The notes under the pieces are model-generated. The model was not told where the DNA came from. It was given only the letters and a program-made list of their open reading frames with translations, and made no database searches. The position numbers were made by a program, and so were the translations under genes. Shown here in pieces: positions 44,992 through 54,214 of a stretch of DNA of 64,000 bases (its first letter is position 1; each line of letters starts with the position of its first letter). The stretch spans positions 124,001-188,000 of the forward strand of contig UCJD01000012.1 of NCBI GenBank assembly GCA_900472605.1, given 5' to 3'. The stretch comes from Hyphomicrobiales bacterium (GTDB taxonomy: Bacteria > Pseudomonadota > Alphaproteobacteria > Rhizobiales > Rhizobiaceae).

Positions 44992-45216
44992 CTAGTTGGG
45001 ATCAAGGTTCTTCATGCCGCGGCGCGTATGCCGCAGTTCAACGATCTGGCGCATCTGTGCCAGTCTAAGTTCCAGCGCTGTCCTGTCCATCGACGGGGGC
45101 AGCTTGCTGAGTTCATCCGCAAGGATATCAATCTCCTTGAGGAGGAACGGTAAATCGAAACCTTCATGTTCCATGTTTTCCGCCATGCCATTCATGCAAG
45201 CGATTCTTGCCTGCAT
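44992..45216 (-). CDS. small hypothetical protein, helical
   Basis: The 74-residue frame from the ATG at 45216 includes a predicted helical hairpin (LPFLLKEIDILADELSKLPP and TALELRLAQMRQIVELRHTR). A longer frame reaches 45357 but its extra N-terminus looks non-coding. Leu-heptad spacing suggests a coiled coil. The ribosome site is weak, so the start is uncertain and the gene is only moderately supported. Confidence 0.45.
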   Translation of the reverse strand: MQARIACMNGMAENMEHEGFDLPFLLKEIDILADELSKLPPSMDRTALELRLAQMRQIVELRHTRRGMKNLDPN

Positions 45217-45379
45217 CGATTTACATGCTTCGCTGTCACGGCTAGGCGAGTCTCGTTCAACGTTCTTAATATCCAATAAACTATAGCCAGCATCGTCCCG
45301 AAATGACACCGAGCAATGCCAAGAGAGCACGAACGCACACGCTTTCCTACCCGGCACATGGTCCGGGTTGATAAACGCG

Positions 45380-45410
45380 TTCGAGCGGCCGAATTTCTCG
45401 ACCGCTCGAA
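45380..45410 (-). terminator. hairpin downstream of the reductase gene
   Basis: A 13-bp stem (45380-45392 with 45398-45410, one wobble pair) encloses a 5-base loop. It sits 40 bases after the reductase stop on the minus strand and is followed by CGCGTTTATC, a weak U tract. Confidence 0.5.
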
Positions 45411-45449
45411 GCCGTTGTTGGATTGTGGAGGACGCGGCCTGACGCGGAT

Positions 45450-47219
45450 CTAGTAGACGTCGCGAACGTAGCGTTTTTGGCGCTTCAATTCGTTGACGTA
45501 GGTCGTCGCGGCGTCAGCGGAGTGGCCTCCGTGGGCGGCTACGATGTCGTGCAGGGCCTGGTCGACGTCACGCGCCATTCGGGTCGCATCGCCGCACACA
45601 TAGAAATGCCCGCCTTCTTCCAGCCAGGCGTAGAGCGCCTTGCCGTTTTCGCGCATGCGGGTCTGCACATAGATCTTTTCTGATTGGTCCCGCGAAAAGG
45701 CAAGGTCGAGCCGCGTCAGCAGCCCAGTGCTACTCATCGTCGCCAGCTCCTCTTCGTAGATGAAATCGTCGGCTCGGTGCTGGTCGCCGAAGAACAGCCA
45801 GTTCCGGCCGCTAGCGCCGCGTGCACGGCGTTCCTGCAAGAAGGCGCGGAAGGGGGCGATTCCGGTGCCGGGGCCGACCATGATGACGGGGGCAGCATCA
45901 TCTGAAGGGACGCGGAATGCCTTGTTCTGGGATACGAAAATGCCGACCATCTCGCCTTCGGCCCGTTCCGCCAGATAGGTCGAGCAGACGCCGCCATGCT
46001 CGCGGCCGTCGGTGGTGTAGCGCACGCTGGCGATGGTCAGGTGCACACGCCCCTCGGCAGCCAGCGGGCTTGAGGAAATCGAATAAGCGCGGTGTTGTAG
46101 CGGCTTCAGCAGGCCGACGAAATCGGCGGCGCTCATGGCGCCACTGGGCAGCAATTGCAGCAGATCGAGACTGTCCTTGCCCCATAGCCAATTCTCCAGC
46201 GCCTCCTTGTCGCCATGGCGCAGGATGTGGCTGAGTTCGTCGTGGCCGGCGCGCCGTTCGATCTCGGCGATCAACTCGCGCGATGGCGTGGAGATTTCGA
46301 AGCTTGCCGTCAATTCTTGGTCCAGCGGCCGCGAGAGGCCGGGAAGGGCCGCATCTTTGTCGGCGCCCAGTCGCTCCAGAATGGCCGAGACCAGAATGGG
46401 ATTGTTGACCGGCATGACGCCCAGGGCGTCGCCCGCTTCGTAGACCAATCCGCTATCACCGAGATCAAACTCAAAATGACGAATCTCCTTCGCCGAGGCG
46501 GCGCTGGAAAGCCGCTTGTTGACGGTAATGACCGACGAATAGGGCGACTTGCGGTTCCACTGCGATTTCTCGCGCGCCGGAAGTGCCATCGCCTCCGCCG
46601 GTGCGGCCGGCTCAGCCTGGCCACCATCGATTGTTGCTGCTATCGGCATGGCCTCACCCACCCAGGCCGAGGCGGCGTCCTCGTAGTCCACGTCGCAGTC
46701 GAGGCGGGTCGCCATCCGGCGTGCACCAAGCTGCTCCAGCCTTGTGTCGATCAGCTTGCCCGCCTGGCAAAAGCCATCATAACCGGTGTCGCCGAGCGCG
46801 AGAACGCCGAAGTTCATGGCCTCCAGCCGCGGCGCGCTATCCGCCGAAAGCGCTTCCCAGAAGAGTTGCGCATTATCCGGCATCTCTCCTTCGCCATAGG
46901 TGGAGACCACCACGATGACCCGCTTCATCGTTGCGAAGCGCGCCATGTCGATATCGTCGAGCGGCTCGACGACCGGTTGCATTCCGGCGGCGCGAGCCGC
47001 CGCCGCGGCATCCATGGCGACGCCTTCGGCATTGCCGGTCTGCGTGCCATAGAGGATATGCAGCGGGCTTGCGGACTGCTGTTGCGGCGTGGCCGCCACT
47101 GGGGTGCTGCCGTCGCCATCGATTGCCAGACGTGAGTGCAGGCCGGCCAGGAAACCGGAAAGCCAGGCGCGCTGGTCGCCATCAAAGGGGGCGTCGGCGG
47201 GGATATAGGGCACTTTCAT
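45450..47219 (-). CDS. CysJ-like NADPH diflavin reductase coupled to the GltB-like gene
   Basis: The 589-residue protein has the three domains of sulfite reductase flavoprotein. First is a flavodoxin domain (YGTQTGNAE, about 57-65; STYGEGEMPDN). Then a FAD domain (RAYSISSSP near 375; GGVCSTYL near 410). Last is an NADPH domain (GPGTGIAPFRAF near 445; FFGDQHRADDF; C-terminal aromatic Tyr). It should pass electrons NADPH to FAD to FMN to an acceptor. No CysI hemoprotein is nearby. The gene follows the GltB-like gene directly; an in-frame GTG at 47225 would overlap its stop. Serving as that enzyme's electron donor is therefore the likely role, by inference. A standard CysJ role with CysI elsewhere is the alternative. 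Confidence 0.85.
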   Translation of the reverse strand: MKVPYIPADAPFDGDQRAWLSGFLAGLHSRLAIDGDGSTPVAATPQQQSASPLHILYGTQTGNAEGVAMDAAAAARAAGMQPVVEPLDDIDMARFATMKRVIVVVSTYGEGEMPDNAQLFWEALSADSAPRLEAMNFGVLALGDTGYDGFCQAGKLIDTRLEQLGARRMATRLDCDVDYEDAASAWVGEAMPIAATIDGGQAEPAAPAEAMALPAREKSQWNRKSPYSSVITVNKRLSSAASAKEIRHFEFDLGDSGLVYEAGDALGVMPVNNPILVSAILERLGADKDAALPGLSRPLDQELTASFEISTPSRELIAEIERRAGHDELSHILRHGDKEALENWLWGKDSLDLLQLLPSGAMSAADFVGLLKPLQHRAYSISSSPLAAEGRVHLTIASVRYTTDGREHGGVCSTYLAERAEGEMVGIFVSQNKAFRVPSDDAAPVIMVGPGTGIAPFRAFLQERRARGASGRNWLFFGDQHRADDFIYEEELATMSSTGLLTRLDLAFSRDQSEKIYVQTRMRENGKALYAWLEEGGHFYVCGDATRMARDVDQALHDIVAAHGGHSADAATTYVNELKRQKRYVRDVY

Positions 47220-47221
47220 CG

Positions 47222-50200
47222 TCACACTCGGCTGGTTCTGGCTGAAGTCGTAAGGTCGGAGACTGCGCGCTTGGCGAACAGTTCCTCGAAGCTCGGCAGG
47301 CGACCGATCTTTTCGATGTTTCGGGCGTGCTGGTGAATGATCCAGCCATAGGTACCCGGGCTATCCATTGACAGGATGTTGCGGCGCGAAAGCGCTTCCT
47401 TGTAGTCGGCAAGGCGCTTGGCGGCGATCATCACCGCCAGCTGCTCATCGCTGTGGCCGTCAATAGCGTCGCGTGAGTGCCGCATTAGCTTGCTCATCAG
47501 CGCGAAATCCTCCGTCAGGATCAGATTGCGCACCGCCTTTTCCACGGCAGGCTCGGAGGGGCCAAGTGCGTTGGGAACGCGCGCCATCGCCAGCCCCTGC
47601 GCCATGGAAAGGACGGTATAGTTGTTGAGCAGCGCAAACATCTCTTCCGTGTCGGTCTCGCCGTAACCCGGCACACGGCCGTTGAGCACCGGCTTGCGAT
47701 CGCGATAGGCCAGTTTAAACTTGCGGACCTGATGGGCGGCTAGCGCCGAGGCCAGCTCCTCGATGAGCTCCTTGCGCGGCTTTGCCTTCAGGATCGCATC
47801 GCTGTCCTGGTAGAGCAGCAGCGCGCGCGGCATGCCGTAGACGAAATTGTGCTGCTCGCTTTCCCAATTCTCCAGTAACCATCGTGCCTTCGACGAGCCG
47901 GTCTCGGCGAGATGCCAGGTAAGCAGCATGTGCACGGCTTGGCTATGGATGGCCGCTTCGTCGCCATCCTCGGATATCGAGCTGAGCAGGATCGAGTCGT
48001 GGCTGACTTTCTTCGGCAAATCGCCATAGGGGTCATACTGATAAACGAAGCCGCCGCTCATGCCGTTGCCGAATCCCTTGCCGAAGCTTCCGAGATTGAG
48101 AACGGCGCCGTTCGTCATGTATTCGCAGCAGAAGTCACCGACGCCCTCGACAACCGATGTCGCGCCGGAATTGCGCACGGCGAAGCGGTCGCCGGCCTGA
48201 CCTTCCACGAAGGTGCGGCCGCCGGTGGCGCCGAAGAGGGCGAAATTGCCGATCAGCACGTTGCCGCCTGCCTCGTCGGAACCGCCGCCGGGCGACTTGA
48301 CGACGATTGTACCGCCGCAGGCGCTCTTGCCGACGCCGTCGTTACAGGTGCCGGTGTGGGTGAGCACCATGCCGTCGTTGCAGAACGCGCCGAACGATTG
48401 GCCGGCCGAACCCGAGGTGGAAATGTTGACGCTACGGGGTTCGAGGAAGCGGCGGCCGCGCTCGTCCTGACGAACGGAGGGAAGGGCTGCGGCGGTGGCC
48501 TCGTCTAGCTCGTAGTTGAGCAGCCGCTCGATATCGACGGCCAGCTGCCCGCCGACGCTCTTGTTGCAGTTGTTGAGGAACCGGTTGCCGCCGAGCTCGA
48601 TGCTCGCCTTTCCGTTTTCGATCAATGCCGAGTGCACGAGATCGAGGAAGCCGTCATCGACGGCATAGTCCTTCTCCATGTAGACGGGGTCGGTGATCTT
48701 CACCTCCTCGACCACCGCCAGCATCGCGCGGAGGTCAAGCTGCCCGACGCTTGAGGGGTGGTCGAGGAGGTGAAGAAGGTCGGACCGCCCGCGTGCCGCG
48801 CGCAGCGAAGGTATGCCCAGCGTCGCCAGCAACTCGCGGGTTTCGTGGGCGATGTTGAGCAGATATTGCGCAAGCGCTCTGGGATCGCCGTTGAAGACCT
48901 CCTGGTTGGTGGTGAGGCCGGCCGGGCATTTGATGTTGCAGTTCTTCGCCATGACGCACTTCAGCATCATCAGCGCCGTGGTACCGAATTCGAAGCTGTC
49001 GCCGCCGAGCAAGGCCGACTTGATAACGTCGCTCGCCGTCTGGTGCGCGCCCGAGCAGCGCAGCGTCACCTTCTCGCGCAGGCCGTTCATCGACAGCGCC
49101 TGGTGCACCTCGGCGATACCGATTTCGGCGGCGCGGCCGGTGTACTTCAGGCTGGTCACAGCCGCCGCCCCGGTGCCGCCGGTGTTGCCGGCGACGTTGA
49201 TGACGTCGGCGCCAGCCTTGGCAACGCCGACGGCGATGGTGCCGATGCCCTCGGACGAGACGAGCTTGACGACGACGCGCACGCGCGCCGCCTTGGCGTC
49301 ATGGATCAGCTGCGCCAGGTCCTCGATCGAATAGGTGTCGTGATGCGGCGGCGGCGAGACGAGTTCGACGCCGGGCGTGCCGCCACGCGCCGCCGCGATC
49401 TCGACGGTCACCTTGGGAGAGGGGAGCTGGCCGCCTTCGCCGGGCTTGGCGCCCTGGCCGATCTTGATCTCGATCTCCTCGAGCATCGGATCAGCGAGAT
49501 ATCCGGCCCATATGCCGAAGCGGCCGGAGGCAAACTGCTTGATCTTCGAGGCGCGGATCGTGCCGTAGCGCGACAGATGTTCGCCGCCCTCGCCGGAGTT
49601 CGACATGCCGCCGGCCATGTTGGTGCCATGGGCGACCGCCTCATGGGCGGCGGCCACAAGCGCGCCGTGGCTCATGGCGCCGGAGGCGAGCAGCGGCGTG
49701 ATCTCGCTTGCGTTCTGGACGTCGGAAAGCGGAATGCTCGCGGGCGCAGTGCGCAACAGCGAGAGATAGTCGCGGGCCTGGCCTGTCGTCTGCACGGAAA
49801 GCGCGCCGGCCTCAAGCCAATGGCCGACAATTTCACTCTTGAAACGCATGACCAACGATTGGGCGAGCGCGGTCAACAGCGTCAGCTGGCTTGGGCCGGT
49901 GGCGGTCAGCCGTAGGCGGAATTCATCGTCGCCGACGCGCTCGCAGGCGAGCCCGCGCACCATGAAGGAGTTGTTGCCCTTGCGGGAGAAACGGCCCATC
50001 TCGCGACGGAAGTCCTCGGGGCTGGTGCAAAAGCTGACATCGGCTGGAAGCTCCAGCACGTCTCGCAGGGCCGCAGGTCGCCGCATGCGCTCTTCCATCA
50101 TCATGCGTGCGAAGGCGCGGTAGCCGGGCGTGATCTCGAAGCGGTCGATCGCCTTAGGCGTCAGCTTTTCGAAACTGGTGCTGTAATAGGCGGCGTCGTT

Positions 50201-52732
50201 AAGGCCGAAGGCATCCTCCAGCCGGTTGAGCGGCAGCAGCCGGAAGAACTCGGACTGTTCGGTATCGGCAGCCATCCGCTCGAAATCAATCTTCTCCTCG
50301 GTCATGTCGACGAACCCACGCACAGCGGTCGTGCCATAGGAATGGCCGGCGCCTTCGGCGCGTTCCTTGAATAGGCCTAGCAGCGGGATCTCGTTTTCGC
50401 CGGTAACGGTCAGCGCTCGCATATGCCAGTCGCACACCGCTTGAGCGATGACGGCAAAGTTCACGCCACCGACAGGCGTCTTCACATTCGGGAAATAGCG
50501 GCGCAGCACAGGATCGTTGGTGTCGAGGAAATTGGGCTCGAAGAACTCGCCGCTGATATAGCTTTCCGCAGTGCAAAGACCCACCTTGCCCATGGTCTTC
50601 ATAAGCGACTTTTCCGCTGCCTTGGCAAAGCGCTTGAACGCCTTGTCGGCATCGGCGCCGAACTTCTCCTCGGCACGGAACTGGACGCCGAGCGGGTAGA
50701 CGGCCGAGGCGCCGAAGCCGAGAGCTGCGGCGATATGGTGCGACGAGGAAATCTGGCCGCTCTCGGCGATGATGGAAACGCGTAGGCGCAGGCCGGTTTC
50801 GATCAGGCGCTGGTTGAGGGCGGAGATGACGATGATCATCGGCAAAGCGGCGCGATCGCGTGCCACGTGACGGTCGGTGATGACGGCGATGCCGCCCTCT
50901 TCGGCGGCGAAGGCTTCCACCACATCGCAAAGCTTGGAGATCGCGGCTTCAAGCGCCTGCTCATTGGCCTTGGCATCGCCGGCAACCGCTGTGTAGAGCA
51001 TCTCGAAGCGGCGCACTGGCGTCTCGGTCTGCTCGCGGATCTTCAGCATGTCGAGATGGGTGAGGATCGGCGAGCGAACGACGATCTGCCGAGCCGCCTT
51101 GGCGCCGATGTTCGGCTTGGCGCCGAGCGCCACGCGCAAGGTCATGCCGTCGGCTTCGCGTATACTATCGAGCGGCGGGTTGGTCACCTGGGCGAAGCGC
51201 TGTGAAAAATACTTGGCGACGCCGCCTTCCTGATCGGAAAGGGCGTTGATGGCATTGCCGTAGCCCATTGCCGAGATCTTCTCGGCCCCGGTCGCCAGCA
51301 TCGGATCCATCAGGAACTTGAAGCTTTCCTGATTGTGCGAATAGGCGACGTAGCGCTGGTGACGCGCGAGATCGCCATTGTAGCGGAGCGGGGACCCCTG
51401 CTGGTCGGCAGGCACTTCCGGCAGGTCCTCAAGGCGAATGCGGGCGTCGGCGAGAAGCGTCTTGTAGTCGCGCTGTGCCGCCAGCATCTCGAGCGCTTCC
51501 GACGTGGAGAAGGATCGGCCGGCCGCGTGGTCGAAGTAGAGCATGCCGCCGGCCTCGATCCGGCCGCGCCTGACAACGGTCTCGGGCGGAAAGGCGATCT
51601 GTCCTGCTTCCGACATGACACAGAGATAGTCGGAGGTCTCGACGGTGCGCAGCGGCCGCAGGCCGAGGCGGTCGAGCCTGGCGCCGACGATGGTGCCGTT
51701 GCCGAAGATCAGTGCGGCTGGGCCGTCATTCTTCTCCTCGTAAAGCGAGAAGTATTCAAACATCGCCCTCACGTCGTCGGACAAGGTCTCGTCGTTCTCC
51801 CAGGCTGGCGGCATCATCGAGACGACGGCGGTGACGAGATCGAGACCATCTTCCATCACGCGGCTCTGCAGGGTCTGATCGAGACGGCAGCTATCGGACT
51901 GGCCATTCGGGCGGATGATCGCGGAATTTCGGGCAAGCGCGATCGCGGCCTCGGAGAGGCGGTTCTTCTTGTCGGTGTTCAGCTCGCCATTGTGCGCCAT
52001 CAGCCGGAAGGGCTGGGCCATGGACGGGTGGGGGTCGGTGTTGGTGGAAAAGCGCGTGTGAAAATACATGGTGTGGATTTCGTGCGCGGGGTCCACCAGG
52101 TCACGGAAATAAGGAAGGACCTCGTTCGAGTTCAGCCGACCTTTGAACACCTGCGTGCGGGCGCTGAGCGACAGCGGATAGAAGCCGGCCAGAGCCGGAT
52201 TGGTGTAGGCGATGGCTTCGATCGCAAGCAGCGCCTTGTGTATGCGCCAGTCGAATTCGGCCGGCGTCTTTGCAGCGTCCGGAGCTGCGAAGACCCATTG
52301 GCGGATCGGCAGTTGGTAGCGCACGGCGATAGGACGGATCGTGTCATTATCAACAGGCACATCTCGAACGAGAAGCACCGGGAGCCCTTCCTCCGCGAGC
52401 GCCGCCTCGATGATATCAGCCGCGCGCTGGTGCTCGTCCGGATTGTTCGGCAGGAAGAAATTGCCGACTCCGAAGCGACCCGCCGCGAGGTGAGGCTTAC
52501 CGGTGAGGCTGCGGAAGAAGGAGAGGGAAAGATCGACCGAGATGCCGGCGCCATCGCCGACGCCTTCCGCCGACATGCCGCCACGATGCGGGACCGCACA
52601 GAGCGCTTCATGTCCCTTCTTCAGGACATCGTGGGTCTGAACGCCGTCTTTGCGGGTAATGAAGCCGACACCACAGCTGCTCTTGTCTTCGCTGATGTCG
52701 TAGAGGCCCGTGACCCGATCTTGTGCGCTCAT
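47222..52732 (-). CDS. glutamate synthase large-subunit-like protein
   Basis: The 1836-residue protein has the GltB order. An Ntn glutamine amidotransferase comes first (nucleophile C20 in SSCGVGF after a 19-residue propeptide; HTRFSTNTDPHPSMAQPF; NGELNT). A central domain and an FMN-binding synthase barrel follow (GGMSNSGEGGEHLSRYG, GQGAKPGEGGQLP, SPPPHHDTYSIEDLAQL), then a GXGXG beta-helix. It should move glutamine amide nitrogen to 2-oxoglutarate. The iron-sulfur cysteines are C1259-x5-C1265-x3-C1269, one residue shorter than canonical x5/x4. About 260 residues follow the beta-helix, roughly 150-200 more than usual. No gltD neighbour exists; a diflavin reductase follows instead. GGGAG precedes the ATG at 52732. 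Confidence 0.87.
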   Translation of the reverse strand: MSAQDRVTGLYDISEDKSSCGVGFITRKDGVQTHDVLKKGHEALCAVPHRGGMSAEGVGDGAGISVDLSLSFFRSLTGKPHLAAGRFGVGNFFLPNNPDEHQRAADIIEAALAEEGLPVLLVRDVPVDNDTIRPIAVRYQLPIRQWVFAAPDAAKTPAEFDWRIHKALLAIEAIAYTNPALAGFYPLSLSARTQVFKGRLNSNEVLPYFRDLVDPAHEIHTMYFHTRFSTNTDPHPSMAQPFRLMAHNGELNTDKKNRLSEAAIALARNSAIIRPNGQSDSCRLDQTLQSRVMEDGLDLVTAVVSMMPPAWENDETLSDDVRAMFEYFSLYEEKNDGPAALIFGNGTIVGARLDRLGLRPLRTVETSDYLCVMSEAGQIAFPPETVVRRGRIEAGGMLYFDHAAGRSFSTSEALEMLAAQRDYKTLLADARIRLEDLPEVPADQQGSPLRYNGDLARHQRYVAYSHNQESFKFLMDPMLATGAEKISAMGYGNAINALSDQEGGVAKYFSQRFAQVTNPPLDSIREADGMTLRVALGAKPNIGAKAARQIVVRSPILTHLDMLKIREQTETPVRRFEMLYTAVAGDAKANEQALEAAISKLCDVVEAFAAEEGGIAVITDRHVARDRAALPMIIVISALNQRLIETGLRLRVSIIAESGQISSSHHIAAALGFGASAVYPLGVQFRAEEKFGADADKAFKRFAKAAEKSLMKTMGKVGLCTAESYISGEFFEPNFLDTNDPVLRRYFPNVKTPVGGVNFAVIAQAVCDWHMRALTVTGENEIPLLGLFKERAEGAGHSYGTTAVRGFVDMTEEKIDFERMAADTEQSEFFRLLPLNRLEDAFGLNDAAYYSTSFEKLTPKAIDRFEITPGYRAFARMMMEERMRRPAALRDVLELPADVSFCTSPEDFRREMGRFSRKGNNSFMVRGLACERVGDDEFRLRLTATGPSQLTLLTALAQSLVMRFKSEIVGHWLEAGALSVQTTGQARDYLSLLRTAPASIPLSDVQNASEITPLLASGAMSHGALVAAAHEAVAHGTNMAGGMSNSGEGGEHLSRYGTIRASKIKQFASGRFGIWAGYLADPMLEEIEIKIGQGAKPGEGGQLPSPKVTVEIAAARGGTPGVELVSPPPHHDTYSIEDLAQLIHDAKAARVRVVVKLVSSEGIGTIAVGVAKAGADVINVAGNTGGTGAAAVTSLKYTGRAAEIGIAEVHQALSMNGLREKVTLRCSGAHQTASDVIKSALLGGDSFEFGTTALMMLKCVMAKNCNIKCPAGLTTNQEVFNGDPRALAQYLLNIAHETRELLATLGIPSLRAARGRSDLLHLLDHPSSVGQLDLRAMLAVVEEVKITDPVYMEKDYAVDDGFLDLVHSALIENGKASIELGGNRFLNNCNKSVGGQLAVDIERLLNYELDEATAAALPSVRQDERGRRFLEPRSVNISTSGSAGQSFGAFCNDGMVLTHTGTCNDGVGKSACGGTIVVKSPGGGSDEAGGNVLIGNFALFGATGGRTFVEGQAGDRFAVRNSGATSVVEGVGDFCCEYMTNGAVLNLGSFGKGFGNGMSGGFVYQYDPYGDLPKKVSHDSILLSSISEDGDEAAIHSQAVHMLLTWHLAETGSSKARWLLENWESEQHNFVYGMPRALLLYQDSDAILKAKPRKELIEELASALAAHQVRKFKLAYRDRKPVLNGRVPGYGETDTEEMFALLNNYTVLSMAQGLAMARVPNALGPSEPAVEKAVRNLILTEDFALMSKLMRHSRDAIDGHSDEQLAVMIAAKRLADYKEALSRRNILSMDSPGTYGWIIHQHARNIEKIGRLPSFEELFAKRAVSDLTTSARTSRV

Positions 52733-52999
52733 CTGCCCGTCTCCCTTGGTCGCGCCTCGGCGCGTGTCGTTTCGGTCCCGCAGGCGGAGCCGCAGGTAAC
52801 CTGGCACGCTCCTCCGCTGGCGATTTAAAGGCGTTTTTTATTGGCGGTATGCGTGGACGCACGCGTGGCGGCCGGCTGCTCAATCGCTGCCGTAAGAACC
52901 GTTGCTTTGCTGTAGGCGCGTGCTGTCATCGTCAAAATGGACCTGCGTAACGGCCGCCGATGGCTGACCTTCGATTACGTCAGTATTGCTTACTTATCT

Positions 53000-53014
53000 T
53001 GATGATTGGAGTCA
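53000..53014. promoter_or_regulatory. TGA-N9-TCA motif, possible iron-responsive (RirA) box
   Basis: TGA (53000-53002) and TCA (53012-53014) have the 9-base spacing of the rhizobial IRO motif. On the minus strand the motif overlaps CTTGACT, a -35-like hexamer. The motif has only six fixed bases, so chance is a real possibility. Confidence 0.3.
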
Positions 53015-53042
53015 AGTTTGAGTCGGCGTCGAATGCGATTTT

Positions 53043-53076
53043 CCTCGCCACCAAGGTGGCTTGGTGGTCCGCGAGG
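53043..53076. repeat. imperfect inverted repeat next to the terminator
   Basis: CCTCGC-CACCAAG (53043-53055) pairs with CTTGGTG (53060-53066) and, after a 4-base bulge, GCGAGG (53071-53076), with a GTGG loop. It lies 8 bases from the thiY terminator, giving two stacked hairpins. Confidence 0.55.
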
Positions 53077-53084
53077 CGAACGCA

Positions 53085-53116
53085 AAAAGGGCGGCGTTTC
53101 GGGACGCCGCCCTTTT
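53085..53116 (-). terminator. strong bidirectional terminator after the thiamine-precursor operon
   Basis: AAAAGGGCGGCGT (53085-53097) and ACGCCGCCCTTTT (53104-53116) pair perfectly around a 6-base loop, with A and U tracts on both sides. It lies 58 bases downstream of thiY on the minus strand. Confidence 0.9.
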
Positions 53117-53173
53117 AACAAGATGATAATTCTGCCGCGGGCTTCGAATTGGAGCTGCGGTCAGACTTTTAGC

Positions 53174-54214
53174 TCAGGCAGCGTCCAGCGGAGTATTACT
53201 GAAGTAGCGCGTAAAGTCGGGCGCCGTGGGAAGCGCCTGTCCGTCGGCGTCCTTCAGGATTTTCGATTGGAACAGATAGTCGCCGATCGCCGTCATCTTG
53301 GCTGGATCGATGCGGCCGCTGACGCCATCCTCTGTTCGGAAATAATGCCCCTCGATCAACGCGTTCAATGACGCCTTCACCAGTGCGGGATTGGTCAGTG
53401 CGTCGCTATTGGCTGCGATCATGAGATCGACCGCGTCATCGGGGTGATCGACCGCGAAGTCGTAGCCCTTGCGCGTCGCCTGCAGGAAGGCGCGGGCGAG
53501 ATCCGGCTTGGCGTCGAGAAATGCCTGGCTTGAGGCGAGCAGTGTCGTGTGCTCGTCCGGAACGCCATAATCGGCATAGCGGAAGGCGCGCTGCTTCACA
53601 CCCTCGAGTTCCGCCTGCACACCTTCCCAAGTGTAGACTTCGAGCGTGAAATCGACACTGCCGTTGGCCAGTGCCTGATAGGCGGAGGTGCCGAGCGTCA
53701 CGGTCTCGAATTCGCCCTTGCCGCCGTCATGGCGGATGAGCGAGCCGATCAGCGCGTTCTCCCAGGCGCTGCCGAAGCCGCCATAGGTCTTGCCGTCGAG
53801 ATCCCTGGGGCTGCGGATGTCATCGCGGTCGGCATTGAAGACCAGGCGGCCGGTCTCGGTCTGGACGACGGCATAGGTTGCCACCAGATCGGCGCCTGCC
53901 GTCCGCTGGGCCATGAGGCCGATGGTGCCGACAATTCCGAAATCAGCGACGTGGTTGGCAACGAGCGTGCCGGCCGACGTGTCCGTATAGGGCAGGATTT
54001 CCACGTCGAGACCCGCATCCCGGTAAAACCCTTTGTCGCGCGCGACGAAGAGGCCGATGTGGTTGGTATTCGGGGTCCAGTCCAGGGCGACCTTGACGGG
54101 GCGTTTTTCCTCGCTGCGGGCTGGCTTCGACAGAAGCGGCGACATCGGCAGCGTAAGAGCAAGCCCTGCGGCCGAAGCCAGGGCGGCACGGCGGGTGAGC
54201 ATCGGGGTTTTCAT
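53174..54214 (-). CDS. thiY: thiamine-precursor (HMP) ABC transporter binding protein
   Basis: The 346-residue protein has a twin-arginine-like signal (LTRRAALASAAGLALTLPM, cleavage near 34). It then has an NMT1/THI5-type binding fold with the family opening VKVALDWTPNTNHIGLFVAR and the anion loop TYGGFGSAWEN. ThiY proteins bind formylaminopyrimidine or hydroxymethylpyrimidine salvaged from degraded thiamine. The operon lies under a TPP riboswitch with thiX, thiZ and ykoF. Its ATG overlaps the ATPase stop (ATGA); GGAGG precedes it. Confidence 0.88.
   Translation of the reverse strand: MKTPMLTRRAALASAAGLALTLPMSPLLSKPARSEEKRPVKVALDWTPNTNHIGLFVARDKGFYRDAGLDVEILPYTDTSAGTLVANHVADFGIVGTIGLMAQRTAGADLVATYAVVQTETGRLVFNADRDDIRSPRDLDGKTYGGFGSAWENALIGSLIRHDGGKGEFETVTLGTSAYQALANGSVDFTLEVYTWEGVQAELEGVKQRAFRYADYGVPDEHTTLLASSQAFLDAKPDLARAFLQATRKGYDFAVDHPDDAVDLMIAANSDALTNPALVKASLNALIEGHYFRTEDGVSGRIDPAKMTAIGDYLFQSKILKDADGQALPTAPDFTRYFSNTPLDAA

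Larger units (their letters stand above)
52733..53173. other. 441-bp intergenic region upstream of the GltB-like gene
   Basis: It contains, from right to left, the thiY-side terminator (53085-53116), a second hairpin (53043-53076) and a TGA-N9-TCA motif (53000-53014). The remaining DNA leads to the GltB-like start. No ORF here is supported. Confidence 0.6.

Noticed and set aside
45450..47219. Calling the diflavin reductase the assimilatory CysJ because a sulfate importer lies 10 kb away
   Set aside because: No cysI or other sulfite-reduction gene is adjacent, the sulfate operon is on the other strand beyond an unrelated operon, and the reductase is coupled to the GltB-like gene.
51335..52828. 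497-codon open frame antisense to the GltB-like amidotransferase domain
   Set aside because: The minus strand carries the nucleophile Cys and glutamine-binding motifs; the plus frame is a GC-bias artefact.
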